The notes: a model not told the origin generated them from the letters alone. Shown: positions 16,635 through 25,503, numbered from the stretch's first letter. The stretch: DNA of 64,000 nucleotides from Portibacter marinus (GCF_021533195.1 NZ_JAJNKB010000001.1:1-64000), one strand, 5' to 3'. Translations and numbers: made by a program.

Positions 16635-17972
16635 CTAGATTTTTATTTTACTCCAATCAAATTTGTATAAAAACCACAAACTGATGAAAAAGGTAAATAC
16701 CCAGTACAGCACTTCTGAAAACCATGCAACTACAAGGTTGGAATCAAAATACTTTACAAAGACAAAGACATAGATCATATAGAAAAAGGTCAAACTACCT
16801 TGAATCCATAGGCCCAGCTTGGTTGCCCCTATTCCTAATATTCCATTGAACAATATGGCACCACTTGAAAAGAAAATCAGGATAATTCCTAAAACATAGA
16901 GTATGGGACGAGATTCTGTAATGATGGTCATATCTTCGCGTCCAAACAGTGGATAAAGCATGAATTCCGGATAAAAGATAACAGGAATAGAAATGATGAC
17001 CGTCAGGATAAAATTAATGTTGACCGTTTTCCATATCACCGGAATCACCTCATCGTCGTTTCCTGCCCCTCTCATATTACTAGCTAAAGTATTGATCCCC
17101 GAACTGAAACCCCAGGTGGGAATAGATAGAATTAAATAGACTATTCGGACAAGATTCGAGATTTCTAGTTTATTTCCACCCATGTTTTCAATTAAACTGA
17201 AAAACACAAACCATGAACCCAACCCGATGATGACTTGAATGACAATGGGAATAGAAACTTTGAACACCTGCCAAACCAAGGGTATACTAAGTCTTGGAAA
17301 AAAGAAGATGCCCCTGACCAAACGATTCTTCTCAAAAATCATATAGATGATAAAAACGACAAATGCGATAAACTCAGCCACAGATGAGGCCCAGCCTGCC
17401 CCGGCAATTCCCATTTCAGGAAAGCCCCATTTGCCGAAAATAAAAGCGTAATTCAATACCATATTGACCGTTGCCAGAACAATCACATCTACCACGATAA
17501 ACCTGGTTTTGCCGATACCGGTATATAAAGCGACAATAATGACGCCCAGATAACTAAAGAAAATTCCATAGGATCTTGGAATGAGATATTTGACACATCG
17601 ATCAAATGTTTCCAGGTCCGAAACAATTTGTTTGAAAAACCATTGGCCTCCAAACTGAATACCTGTAAATATTAATGTGGCGATCGCTAATTCAAAATAA
17701 AGTAAAGCATAGAAACTTCGCACCAAGTTGCGATTGTCACTCTCCCCGAATCTGCGGGCAATTATGATTTGACCTCCTCTGGAAAATCCATACCCTATGG
17801 CAGAAATGATGAGATAGAATACACTGACCAGACCTATTGCTCTGAAATCAACGTCACTGTAATGAAATAAAAAGACGGAGTCCGTAAGTGCAATAATGTT
17901 TTGGACTGCACTGCCCAACATGATCGGAATTGAAATCGCAAATATCTGGCGGTATGTCGTTTCTAACTTCAA
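16635..17972 (-). CDS. MATE family efflux transporter
   Basis: A 445-aa inner-membrane protein with about 12 hydrophobic segments in two homologous halves, the layout of multidrug and toxin extrusion (MATE) antiporters. Typical features are the N-terminal IFAISIPIMLGSAVQNIIALTDSVFLFHYSD and the repeat-start segment in the second half (VFKVSIPIVIQVIIGLGSWFVFFSLIENMGG). The end is PILYVLGIILIFFSSGAILFNGILGIGATKLGLWIQ-type helices. It would exchange Na+ or H+ for cationic drugs or metabolites. It is oriented away from the oligopeptidase gene and sits alone. Confidence 0.9.
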   Translation of the reverse strand: MKLETTYRQIFAISIPIMLGSAVQNIIALTDSVFLFHYSDVDFRAIGLVSVFYLIISAIGYGFSRGGQIIIARRFGESDNRNLVRSFYALLYFELAIATLIFTGIQFGGQWFFKQIVSDLETFDRCVKYLIPRSYGIFFSYLGVIIVALYTGIGKTRFIVVDVIVLATVNMVLNYAFIFGKWGFPEMGIAGAGWASSVAEFIAFVVFIIYMIFEKNRLVRGIFFFPRLSIPLVWQVFKVSIPIVIQVIIGLGSWFVFFSLIENMGGNKLEISNLVRIVYLILSIPTWGFSSGINTLASNMRGAGNDDEVIPVIWKTVNINFILTVIISIPVIFYPEFMLYPLFGREDMTIITESRPILYVLGIILIFFSSGAILFNGILGIGATKLGLWIQGSLTFFYMIYVFVFVKYFDSNLVVAWFSEVLYWVFTFFISLWFLYKFDWSKIKI

Positions 17973-18018
17973 GTTATTTCATTCTTCCAGCGCACAACAT
18001 AAGAAATTTTATATGGTT

Positions 18019-18026
18019 TATATTTG
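18019..18026 (+). promoter_or_regulatory. Candidate -7 box for the oligopeptidase gene
   Basis: TATATTTG matches TAnnTTTG and ends 15 bases before the ATG at 18042. The -33 region has no clear TTG. Confidence 0.45.
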
Positions 18027-18041
18027 CGCAAAATCGGATAA

Positions 18042-20132
18042 ATGGAAAGTAAGATAATAAACCCGCCTGTTGCAAAGAAAATACCTGCTAAACTGACGAA
18101 GCATGGAGATACCAGGATAGACGAATATTACTGGATGAAGCTCACCGATGCTCAGAAGGATGCAGTCGAGAAGGACGAACAGACCTTGGATGTGATCAAC
18201 TACCTTCAGGCTGAGAATACCTATACTAAAGCTATTCTGCAGCATACAGAAGAAATGCAAGAGGATTTGTTTAATGAAATCATAGGACGAATCAAGCAAA
18301 CGGATATGTCTGTCCCATTCAAGTTTAATGGATATTGGTACATTACCAGATACGAGGAAGGTAAAGAGTACCCCATTTATTCAAGAAAACGAGAGACACT
18401 TGAAGCACGAGAGGAAATCATGCTAGAGGTCAATGAAATGGCGGGTGATTCTGAATATTATGCCATAGGCGGCAGAAGTGTCAGTCCGGACAACAAAATA
18501 TTGGCCTATGGAGAAGATAAAGTCAGTAGAAGGATTTATACCATCAGGTTTAAAAACCTGGATACCGACGAGCATCTTGACGATGTTATCGAAAATACCA
18601 CAGGATCTGCGGTATGGGCTAACGACAATAAGACCGTTTTTTATGCCAGAAAGGATGAAGCATTGAGATCCTATAAAATTTTCAAGCATGTGCTAGGGAC
18701 TTCTTCTGAACATGATGAAGAAATCTATCATGAAAAGGATGAGACGTTCAGCACGTTCATCTACAAGACGAAATCACGTAAATTCCTTGTGATAGGTTCT
18801 TACGCTACAGTCTCTCAAGAATATCGAATTCTGGAAGCAGACAACCCTTCCGGAGAATTTAGAATTTTTCAAGAAAGGCAAAGAGATCACGAATATGCCA
18901 TTGCACATTTTGAGGATAGATGGTACATTAAAACCAACTATGAAGCAAAAAACTTCAGACTGATGGTCACTTCTGAAGAGGAGACGACGATTGACAAGTG
19001 GAAAGAGGTCATTTCACACCGACCTGAAGTATTGTTGGAAAATCTGGACATCTTCAAAGAGCATTTGGTGCTCTCAGAAAGAATCGAAGGCATCACCAGG
19101 CTAAGAGTAATTCCTTGGTCTAATCACAAAGAGGAACATTATATCGAGTTTGAAGAAGAAGCTTGTATGGCCTACACATCTACGAACCCGGAATTTGATA
19201 CGGAGATTTTACGTATCGGATACACCTCTATGAAGACCCCGAATTCTACCTATGACTATAATATGAAGTCGAAAGACATGAAGCTTCTAAAGCAGCAAGA
19301 AGTGGTAGGTGAATTTAATTCTGATGATTATAGATCCGAAAGGTTGAATGCCATAGCAAAAGATGGTATGAAGGTGCCTATCTCGTTGGTCTATCACAAA
19401 GATACGGAGATCAATGAAACCGCTCCGCTATTGTTATACGCATATGGTTCCTATGGTCATAGCATGGATCCATACTTCAGTAGTGTGAGATTAAGCTTGT
19501 TGGATCGTGGATTTGTCTTTGCAATCGCTCATATTCGAGGCGGAGAGGAAATGGGAAGGCACTGGTATGACGATGGCAAGCTCTTGAAGAAGAAAAATAC
19601 CTTCACTGATTTTATAGCATGCGGTGAGTTTCTAGTTCATGAACGTTATTGTCATCCGAATAAACTATTTGCCATGGGAGGAAGTGCAGGCGGCTTACTA
19701 ATGGGTGCTGTGATTAATATGGCTCCCCAATTATGGCGAGGCGTGGTTGCTGCTGTCCCTTTCGTAGATGTAGTCACGACGATGTTGGATGATACGATCC
19801 CTCTTACAACCGGAGAATATGATGAGTGGGGTAATCCAAACATTAAAGAGTATTATGACTACATTAAATCTTACTCGCCATATGATAATGTGAAAGAACA
19901 GGAATATCCCAACATGCTAGTGACCACAGGTTATCATGACTCGCAAGTGCAGTACTGGGAACCAGCAAAATGGGTTGCCAAATTGAGGGACAAAAAAACA
20001 GATGATCATCTCCTTTTACTTTATACGAATATGGGTGCCGGACATGGAGGTGCTTCCGGAAGATTCAAGAGATTTCGAGAAACGGCGATGGAATATGCAT
20101 TTTTTATTGATCTGGCTGGTGTGGATTTTTGA
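18042..20132 (+). CDS. ptrB: S9 family peptidase, oligopeptidase B
   Basis: A 696-aa serine oligopeptidase of the prolyl oligopeptidase family. It has an N-terminal seven-bladed propeller (about residues 75-410) between N-terminal helices and a C-terminal alpha/beta-hydrolase. The catalytic Ser548 lies in GGSAGG; Asp633 (in TGYHDSQVQYWEPAKWVAK) and His668 (in GAGHGG) complete the triad. The PVAKKIPAKLTKHGDTRIDEYYWM opening and the HIRGGEEMGRHWYDDGK block are characteristic of oligopeptidase B, which cleaves short peptides after basic residues. There is no signal peptide, so it is cytoplasmic. A tRNA gene follows 30 bases later. Confidence 0.93.
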   Translation: MESKIINPPVAKKIPAKLTKHGDTRIDEYYWMKLTDAQKDAVEKDEQTLDVINYLQAENTYTKAILQHTEEMQEDLFNEIIGRIKQTDMSVPFKFNGYWYITRYEEGKEYPIYSRKRETLEAREEIMLEVNEMAGDSEYYAIGGRSVSPDNKILAYGEDKVSRRIYTIRFKNLDTDEHLDDVIENTTGSAVWANDNKTVFYARKDEALRSYKIFKHVLGTSSEHDEEIYHEKDETFSTFIYKTKSRKFLVIGSYATVSQEYRILEADNPSGEFRIFQERQRDHEYAIAHFEDRWYIKTNYEAKNFRLMVTSEEETTIDKWKEVISHRPEVLLENLDIFKEHLVLSERIEGITRLRVIPWSNHKEEHYIEFEEEACMAYTSTNPEFDTEILRIGYTSMKTPNSTYDYNMKSKDMKLLKQQEVVGEFNSDDYRSERLNAIAKDGMKVPISLVYHKDTEINETAPLLLYAYGSYGHSMDPYFSSVRLSLLDRGFVFAIAHIRGGEEMGRHWYDDGKLLKKKNTFTDFIACGEFLVHERYCHPNKLFAMGGSAGGLLMGAVINMAPQLWRGVVAAVPFVDVVTTMLDDTIPLTTGEYDEWGNPNIKEYYDYIKSYSPYDNVKEQEYPNMLVTTGYHDSQVQYWEPAKWVAKLRDKKTDDHLLLLYTNMGAGHGGASGRFKRFRETAMEYAFFIDLAGVDF

Positions 20133-20162
20133 TTTATTTATATCTTGCGTCGCGAAAGTAAT

Positions 20163-20237
20163 GAGAGCGTAGCTCAGTTGGTTTAGAGCACTAGCTTGAC
20201 AGGCTAGGGGTCGGCGGTTCGAGCCCGCCCGTTCTCA
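20163..20237 (+). tRNA. tRNA-Val (anticodon GAC)
   Basis: A complete 75-nt cloverleaf. The acceptor stem GAGAGCG/CGTTCTC has one wobble, and the D stem is GCTC/GAGC. The anticodon stem CTAGC/GCTAG carries the loop TTGACAG, so the anticodon GAC is at 20198-20200. The T stem GGCGG/CCGCC carries the loop TTCGAGC. The discriminator is A20237, and CCA is not encoded. Anticodon GAC decodes GUC/GUU valine codons. Confidence 0.95.
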
Positions 20238-20744
20238 CTCTCTTACTTTTTCTTCCCGATACATTTTACCTTTGCTTAAATTCAATTGTAGTTTAAGAAA
20301 TTAAAACTTTCGCTACCGAGAAGAGATTATTTTCACTGATCAGGCAAGAAAGCTTATTTCTACTAGTTTCGATAGCTGAATACAGTATTATTGATTTTAT
20401 GCTAAAGGTTGGAGAGTAAAACGAAATATTTTACTTCTGGCTTATCAAAAATTAAACAGAAGAATTGATGGTCTAAGCGAAATGATAAAGAGCATCATTT
20501 TAAAATAAAAGAATAGGCCTTACATGTTTTTATATTTTTAAAATGTAAGCATAATATTTTATTCTATGTTTTACCATTAAAGTAGATAAATAATCTTCCG
20601 ATTCCTTGTTTAAATATCTTTTGCATAATTTTGTTCTGTCCCAACGGAAAAGAAATTTATTTTATGTATTGTACCATTTGGTTATAAATCTGAACTCTTT
20701 TCCTCATAACTTTTAAGGTACAGTCGACTAAAGCAATTAGAAAA
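20238..20744. other. 507-base stretch without a recognisable gene
   Basis: Between tRNA-Val and proC no open frame looks like a protein. A -7-like TACCTTTG stands at 20267-20274 just after the tRNA. A weak hairpin (CTTACAT...ATGTAAG, 20519-20549) followed by T-rich DNA could end a short transcript. A better promoter for the proline genes lies at 20606-20633. A fragment reading ILLLAYQKLNRRIDGLSEMI at about 20425-20500 has no start and is probably chance or a relic. Confidence 0.4.
20606..20633 (+). promoter_or_regulatory. Candidate promoter of the proline gene cluster
   Basis: TTG (20606-20608) and TAATTTTG (20626-20633) fit the Bacteroidota -33/-7 boxes with a 17-base spacer. The proC ATG follows about 110 bases later, leaving a long untranslated leader in which no riboswitch fold was recognised. 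Confidence 0.45.
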
Positions 20745-21550
20745 ATGAGAGTATTAGTAATTGGCGGAGGTAATATGGGTTCTACCTATGCTGAAGCCAT
20801 GTCTAAATCAAAGCTGTTAAGGAAAAGGAATATTATGATCCTTGATAGTGCGGAAGACAAAGTCAAATCTTTGACTAAATTATCCCACTTTGACGCCTTT
20901 CTGAAACCTGAAGATTGCGTACCTGAAGCGCACATTATTTTTATAGCTGTTAAACCTTACCATAGTGAGGAATTGTTTAAAAAAATAAAGCCTTTAGTTT
21001 CTAAAGGACAAATTGTTATTTCCATCATGGCAGGGGTCAGCATTGAACGCATTCAATCTGCACTCGGCATTAGCAAGGTCGTCAGGGCTATGCCTAACCT
21101 TCCTGCTCAAATTGGAAAAGGAATGACATCCTTCACGGCCTCGCCTGAAGTCTCCAAAGTTGAACTATTAACAGTAGAGAATTTGATAGACACAACTGGT
21201 CGATCGATTTATGTAGACAGCGAAGTTTTTCTTGATGCTTCTACAGGAATTCGGGAAGTGGTCCGGCATATGTCTTTTATTTCATGAAGAGCATGATGGA
21301 CGCGGCCCTACAAATGGGATTTTCTGAGAATGATGCTAAGTTTTTAGTAGCACAGACCTTTGAAGGAGCAGTACAATTGTTTAACGCATCCAAGCTGACT
21401 CCAGATGATTGGATGGACAGAGTAGCTTCTAAAGGAGGTACCACCAGAGCCGCTTTAGATTCTATGGACGACAACAAGTTAAGTGAAAAAATCAAGGATG
21501 CTGCATTCGCTGCCTTTAACAGAGCAGTGGAATTAGGAAGTAAATATTAA
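20745..21550 (+). pseudogene. proC: Pyrroline-5-carboxylate reductase gene, frameshifted
   Basis: The reading frame from 20745 begins with the NAD(P)-binding fold (VLVIGGGNMGSTYAEAM) and carries IIFIAVKP and RAMPNLPAQIGKGMT, all typical of ProC, the last enzyme of proline synthesis. At about 21249-21251 one base seems missing. In the published frame the protein runs into junk and stops at 21285-21287. With one extra T there, the text becomes TGISGSGPAYVFYFMKS, the ProC signature, and continues in frame with MMDAALQMGFSENDAKFLVAQTF to a stop at 21550. The restored length, about 268 aa, is normal. It is either a pseudogene or a sequencing error. Confidence 0.88.
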
Positions 21551-21557
21551 AATCGTC

Positions 21558-21799
21558 ATGAAGGAGAAAGAGAGCATAGTTATTAAAATTGGAAAAAATG
21601 TGATGACCAATTCTAGAAATAGAATTGTCCTTCCTATTTTGAAACAAGTAGTATCCCAGGTAGCAGAACTATTTGAAAGAGATATTATCAGTGTCTTGCT
21701 GCCAATAAAATTTCGACCTACATTGCAAATGGAAAGCGACCAAACGTTATTTTAGATATCATGGCAGGCAAGAAAGTATGCACAAAAATTACCGTTTAA
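21558..21799 (+). pseudogene. proB: Glutamate 5-kinase gene with internal deletion
   Basis: The first 45-50 codons (IVIKIGKNVMT...LKQVVSQVAELFERD) are the start of a glutamate 5-kinase. The text then jumps, in another frame, to STYIANGKRPNVILDIMAGK and VCTKITV, the extreme C-terminus of ProB, stopping at 21797-21799. The join is near 21695-21710. Bacteroidota ProB is normally about 255 aa, so roughly 175 residues, including the kinase active site, are absent. The remaining open frame gives only a 65-aa peptide. It lies 7 bases after proC and 10 before proA, so the operon order is intact although the gene is not. Confidence 0.88.
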
Positions 21800-21809
21800 A
21801 ATATTAAAA

Positions 21810-23009
21810 GTGAAGCAGATAAATACCGAAATAAAAGACAATGTTTTAAGGTCAATGATTCGTCTTTTAGACGAAAACAGGTCAATGATTCTTAAAGCAA
21901 ACAAAAAAGACGTCAACCATTTTGATCGTGATGATCAGGCTTTATTGGATCGGTTGATTGTCGACAATACAAAAATCGACGATATGAAACGATCACTTCG
22001 GGAGGTTTTAGCGCAGGAGGATCCGGTCAAGAAAGTGATCAGTGAAATTACAACTGATAATGGGCTAAAGGTGATTAACCGTACGGCAGCCTTTGGTACC
22101 ATTATGATTATTTACGAATCCCGACCTGATGTGACGATTGAAGCTGCGGTGCTTGCTTTTAAAGCTGGTAACAAAATATTTCTCAAAGGGGGTAAGGAGG
22201 CAAAATTTAGTAATAAAGCTCTTGTGGAACTTTGGCACAAAGCTTTATCAGAAAATAATCTATCTAATAATTGGATTGAATACCTTGAACTGTCCAGGCA
22301 AGAGACTCGTGACTTTCTCGTCTCTCCTACTGAGAAACTAGATCTGATAGTGCCTCGAGGTGGTGAAAAGCTGATCCAATTTGTAAAAGAAAATGCGAAA
22401 TGTGCTGTATTGGTTAGTGGAAGAGGTAATAATTTCATGTATGTACATACTGATGCGGATTGGGAAACCACGAAAAAAGTCATCATTAACGCTAAGACTC
22501 ACAAGATTTCTGCCTGTAATGCTCTTGATAAGATCTTAATCAATCGAAGTATAGCTGCATTAGGGCAGAAATTGAATGAACTTCAATCTCTTTTACAGGA
22601 AAATGATGTTCAGGTATTAGTAGATCAAGAAGCACATGAATACATGACTAATAGCGTTTTAATTGAAGATCAGGAGATTTGGTCAGAAGAATTTTTGGCC
22701 ATGAAGTGTTGTGTTGGCCTCATTGATAATGCGACGGAGGCTATTGATAAAATTAATCGTCATTCTGGTGGGCATTCATCGACCATAATGACCGAGGATG
22801 AAGAAACTGCCATGCATTTCATGGATCAAGTTGACAATGCTGCCGTCTATCATAATGCATCCACTAGATTTACGGATGGCGGTCAGATGGGTGTAGGAGC
22901 AGAATTAGCAATATCCACCGACAAGTTGCATCATAGAGGACCGCTGGGACTTAAAGAACTGGTGACCAATAAATATTATGTTTTTGGAAACGGCCAGATA
23001 AGAACATAA
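21810..23009 (+). CDS. proA: Glutamate-5-semialdehyde dehydrogenase ProA
   Basis: A 399-aa NADPH-dependent gamma-glutamyl phosphate reductase, second step of proline synthesis. The start is GTG at 21810, since the first in-frame ATG would remove conserved N-terminal sequence. Visible blocks are ALLDRLIVDNTKIDDM, GTIMIIYESRPDVTIEAA, FLKGGKEAKFSN and LIVPRGGEKLIQFVKE. The active-site Cys is at residue 236 in THKISACNALDKILIN. The end, TDGGQMGVGAELAISTDKLHHRGPLG, is also typical. The frame is undamaged, unlike proC and proB just upstream, so ProA may have been kept or may be a recently orphaned gene. Confidence 0.93.
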   Translation: MKQINTEIKDNVLRSMIRLLDENRSMILKANKKDVNHFDRDDQALLDRLIVDNTKIDDMKRSLREVLAQEDPVKKVISEITTDNGLKVINRTAAFGTIMIIYESRPDVTIEAAVLAFKAGNKIFLKGGKEAKFSNKALVELWHKALSENNLSNNWIEYLELSRQETRDFLVSPTEKLDLIVPRGGEKLIQFVKENAKCAVLVSGRGNNFMYVHTDADWETTKKVIINAKTHKISACNALDKILINRSIAALGQKLNELQSLLQENDVQVLVDQEAHEYMTNSVLIEDQEIWSEEFLAMKCCVGLIDNATEAIDKINRHSGGHSSTIMTEDEETAMHFMDQVDNAAVYHNASTRFTDGGQMGVGAELAISTDKLHHRGPLGLKELVTNKYYVFGNGQIRT

Positions 23010-23057
23010 ATTCTGAACAATTCACCCCATTCAATCATTCCATTCATAAAATAGAAG

Positions 23058-23771
23058 ATGATGAAAGATAAAGTAATCCTCATTACGGGAGGATCCAAAG
23101 GAATTGGTTATGGGATAGCTGAAATATTGGTTGGAGAAGGGGCCAAAGTTGCCATTACCAGCAGAAGTCAGAAGGCTGCTGATCAAGCTGCAGAAGCACT
23201 GAAACTGGAAAGCAATCCCAATGTCATAGGAATCGAATCCGATGTCACGGATATGAATTCAGAAGAAGCGGCGGTTAAAAAAACTGTAGAAGCTTTTGGT
23301 TCTTTAGATGTTTTGATCGCCAATGCCGGTGTGGGGCATTTTGCTAATATTAAGGATATGACTGAAAAACATTGGCACCAAACCATTGATACGAACCTTA
23401 CAGGTGTCTTTAATTCTGTAAAGGCTGCAGTAAATGAAATCATCAAGTCAAAAGGTTACATCATTACAATAGCCAGCCTTGCTGGGACCAACTTTTTTTC
23501 GCAAGGATCGGCATATAATGCCAGTAAATTTGGATTGGTCGGTTTTACGCAGGCCATTATGCTTGACTTAAGACAAGATGGTGTGAAAGTAAGTACAATT
23601 ATGCCCGGTTCAGTAGCAACTTACTTTAATGGTAATGAACCAAGCCCTGAGGATGATTGGAAAATACAACCTGAAGACATCGGGAAATTGGTGCTGGATT
23701 TATTAACCATGAACCCGAGAACTTTACCATCTAAGGTGGAAGTGAGACCAAGTATGCCTCCTAGTAAATAG
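23058..23771 (+). CDS. SDR family oxidoreductase
   Basis: A 237-aa classical short-chain dehydrogenase. The cofactor loop TGGSKGIG is at about residues 10-17, DVLIANAGVG follows, and the catalytic Ser and YNASK (Tyr-x-x-x-Lys) are at about 142-159, then MPGSVATYF. The lack of an acidic residue after the second strand (ITSRSQ) suggests NADP(H). The C-terminus is short compared with fabG-type enzymes. The substrate is unknown. Two adjacent Met codons start the frame, either usable. It lies 48 bases after proA and has no obvious partner. Confidence 0.85.
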   Translation: MMKDKVILITGGSKGIGYGIAEILVGEGAKVAITSRSQKAADQAAEALKLESNPNVIGIESDVTDMNSEEAAVKKTVEAFGSLDVLIANAGVGHFANIKDMTEKHWHQTIDTNLTGVFNSVKAAVNEIIKSKGYIITIASLAGTNFFSQGSAYNASKFGLVGFTQAIMLDLRQDGVKVSTIMPGSVATYFNGNEPSPEDDWKIQPEDIGKLVLDLLTMNPRTLPSKVEVRPSMPPSK

Positions 23772-23937
23772 GTTAGACACAAATATAAAAAATGACATCT
23801 TACGCATAAAGCCAGACCGGTAATCGTACTTTCTAATCAAGCACAGCGATCAACTTCATCCACATAGAATTCTAACTGGATTGGAGAATTTAGTGTTTGA
23901 AAAATCAAATTTTATTCTGAAAGTAAATTTATTACCC

Positions 23938-23945
23938 TACCTTTG
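23938..23945 (+). promoter_or_regulatory. Candidate -7 box for the cold-shock gene
   Basis: TACCTTTG matches TAnnTTTG and precedes the ATG by 31 bases. The region between 23772 and 23937 holds no gene. Confidence 0.5.
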
Positions 23946-23976
23946 CAGCATTAAATCATTTATTAAGTAAAGTACA

Positions 23977-24168
23977 ATGAACACAGGTACAGTAAAATTC
24001 TTTAACGAAACCAAAGGTTTTGGATTTATTAAAGAAGACAATTCTAACAATGAGCATTTTGTTCACGTTTCCGGTTTGATCGACGATATCAGAGAAGGTG
24101 ACGAAGTAGAATTTGAATTAAAAGAAGGTAAAAAAGGATTAAATGCACACAACGTTAGAAGAATCTAA
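23977..24168 (+). CDS. CspA family cold-shock protein
   Basis: A 63-aa single cold-shock domain (five-stranded OB fold) that binds single-stranded RNA and DNA. RNP1 reads KGFGFIK (residues 13-19) and RNP2 HFVHVSG (27-33), followed by GDEVEFELKEGKKGLNAHNVRRI. Length and motifs are normal for the family, which keeps mRNA unfolded, often after cold shock or during growth. It has its own promoter-like box and a strong terminator, so it forms a single-gene transcript. Confidence 0.95.
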   Translation: MNTGTVKFFNETKGFGFIKEDNSNNEHFVHVSGLIDDIREGDEVEFELKEGKKGLNAHNVRRI

Positions 24169-24196
24169 CTGCAAATAATATAAAATTTTACACTTT

Positions 24197-24228
24197 AGCC
24201 CGTCAGCAATGATGGGCTTTTTATTTTT
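24197..24228 (+). terminator. Intrinsic terminator after the cold-shock gene
   Basis: AGCCCGTCA and TGATGGGCT pair over 9 positions (one wobble) around GCAA, followed by TTTTTATTTTT. Confidence 0.85.
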
Positions 24229-24233
24229 AGGTT

Positions 24234-24716
24234 ATGAAAGCAGCTGGAATAAGAGAATTAAAAAAAGAACTTCTACTTAAAAACCATCAACAACTCGTCG
24301 AAATATGCCTTCATATGGCAAAATTCAAAAAGGAAAGTAAGGAATTATTGACGTATCTGCTTTTCGAGGCCTCTAACGAAGAAGCTTATCGTGATACCAT
24401 CAAAGAGGAGATTGAAGATCGCTTTATTGAAATTAACAACACGTCATTTTACTACAATAAAAAGAGCGTCCGTAAGATATTAAGAGATACCAAGAAGTAT
24501 ATTCGCTATTCTAAAAATCCAGAAACGAATGTGGATTTGCTCATTTACTTTTGCAAACAGATGATGAAGCATGTTCCTTCATATAAGAGGTCTAGCGTTC
24601 TCAAAGGTATTATTGAAAGAGAGGTCATATCGATCAAGAAAACCATGGTAAAACTGCATGAGGATTTGCAATATGATTATGGATTGGAAGTGTTAAATTT
24701 AGAAGAAAAATTATGA
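24234..24716 (+). CDS. Conserved hypothetical protein, coupled to a sulfurtransferase
   Basis: A 160-aa basic, helical, cytoplasmic protein that I do not recognise beyond its Bacteroidota-like character. It has many Lys/Glu pairs (GIRELKKELLLKNHQQLVEICLHMA) and an aromatic-basic middle (FYYNKKSVRKILRDTKKYIRYSK). No signal, membrane helix or metal motif is present. Its stop overlaps the start of the sulfurtransferase (ATGA), so the two are translated together; no functional link is known. It starts right after the terminator of the cold-shock gene and may rely on read-through or a hidden promoter. Confidence 0.75.
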   Translation: MKAAGIRELKKELLLKNHQQLVEICLHMAKFKKESKELLTYLLFEASNEEAYRDTIKEEIEDRFIEINNTSFYYNKKSVRKILRDTKKYIRYSKNPETNVDLLIYFCKQMMKHVPSYKRSSVLKGIIEREVISIKKTMVKLHEDLQYDYGLEVLNLEEKL

Positions 24717-25501
24717 TAAAATCTGTCGAATGGTTGAATGAGCATCTCTACGATGAATGGGTTGTTATTTTAGATGCAAGACTTCCTGACAAGAAGGAGC
24801 GCAAAACGCAAATTCCAGGTACTAGATTTTTTGACTTAAAAGGTAGTTTTAGTGACGCTGATAGTCAATATCCTAATATGATGCCTAATAAAGATCAGTT
24901 CGAGGCTGAGGCTCGCAACCTGGGAATCAATGAAAATTCCATAATCATTGTTTATGATAATCTGGGCATCTATACCTCCGCTAGGGTATGGTACATGTTT
25001 AGATCAATGGGGCATCAAGAAGTATATGTATTAGACGGTGGACTCCCCGAGTGGATATACAAAGGTTATCAAACAGAAGCTGTTCAAAACCATAAAAACG
25101 CTAAGGGCAATTTTATAGCTGATTTTAATGCCGACTACTTTTGCAATATTGACACAGTGGAAGAGAATATCGAATCTGAAGAAGCCATTTTATTGGATGC
25201 AAGGTCTTCTGGTAGATTCGAAGGTAGCGCGCCTGAGCCTAGAGCTGACCTACAAAGTGGAAACATTCCCGGGAGTGTCAGTCTACCCTATACTGAAGTC
25301 TTGGAAAACGGCAAGTTTAAATCGCGGAACCAATTGGAACATTTCTTTCAACATAACAAACCGGTTATATTTTCTTGTGGCTCAGGGATCACTGCATGTA
25401 TTTTATTACTGGCTTCTGAAATTGCACAGACTCCACAGAAAAAGACGGTTTTTGATGGTTCATGGACAGAATGGGCGATGAAGAAAAGATTAATGCATTA
25501 A
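24713..25501 (+). CDS. Sulfurtransferase (tandem rhodanese, 3-mercaptopyruvate type)
   Basis: A 262-aa protein of two rhodanese domains, an inactive N-terminal one (residues about 1-125) and an active C-terminal one (about 145-255). The active loop carries the catalytic Cys in FSCGSGITACILLLA. The CGSG(V/I)TA form is typical of 3-mercaptopyruvate sulfurtransferase more than of thiosulfate rhodanese (CRxGxT). Other family marks are VVILDARLPDKK, IPGTRFFDL and SGRFEG...EPRADLQSGNIPGSVSLPY. No signal peptide is present, so it is cytoplasmic. It converges with ffh at a 2-base gap. Confidence 0.9.
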   Translation: MIKSVEWLNEHLYDEWVVILDARLPDKKERKTQIPGTRFFDLKGSFSDADSQYPNMMPNKDQFEAEARNLGINENSIIIVYDNLGIYTSARVWYMFRSMGHQEVYVLDGGLPEWIYKGYQTEAVQNHKNAKGNFIADFNADYFCNIDTVEENIESEEAILLDARSSGRFEGSAPEPRADLQSGNIPGSVSLPYTEVLENGKFKSRNQLEHFFQHNKPVIFSCGSGITACILLLASEIAQTPQKKTVFDGSWTEWAMKKRLMH

Positions 25502-25503
25502 TT

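Noticed and set aside
20425-20515. Relic of a tRNA-adjacent endonuclease gene in the gap
   Set aside because: The readable peptide fragment has no start and no motif linking it to a known nuclease family.
25128-25481. Second plus-strand open frame (117 codons) inside the sulfurtransferase
   Set aside because: It is an out-of-frame reading of the rhodanese domain, which is intact in the main frame.
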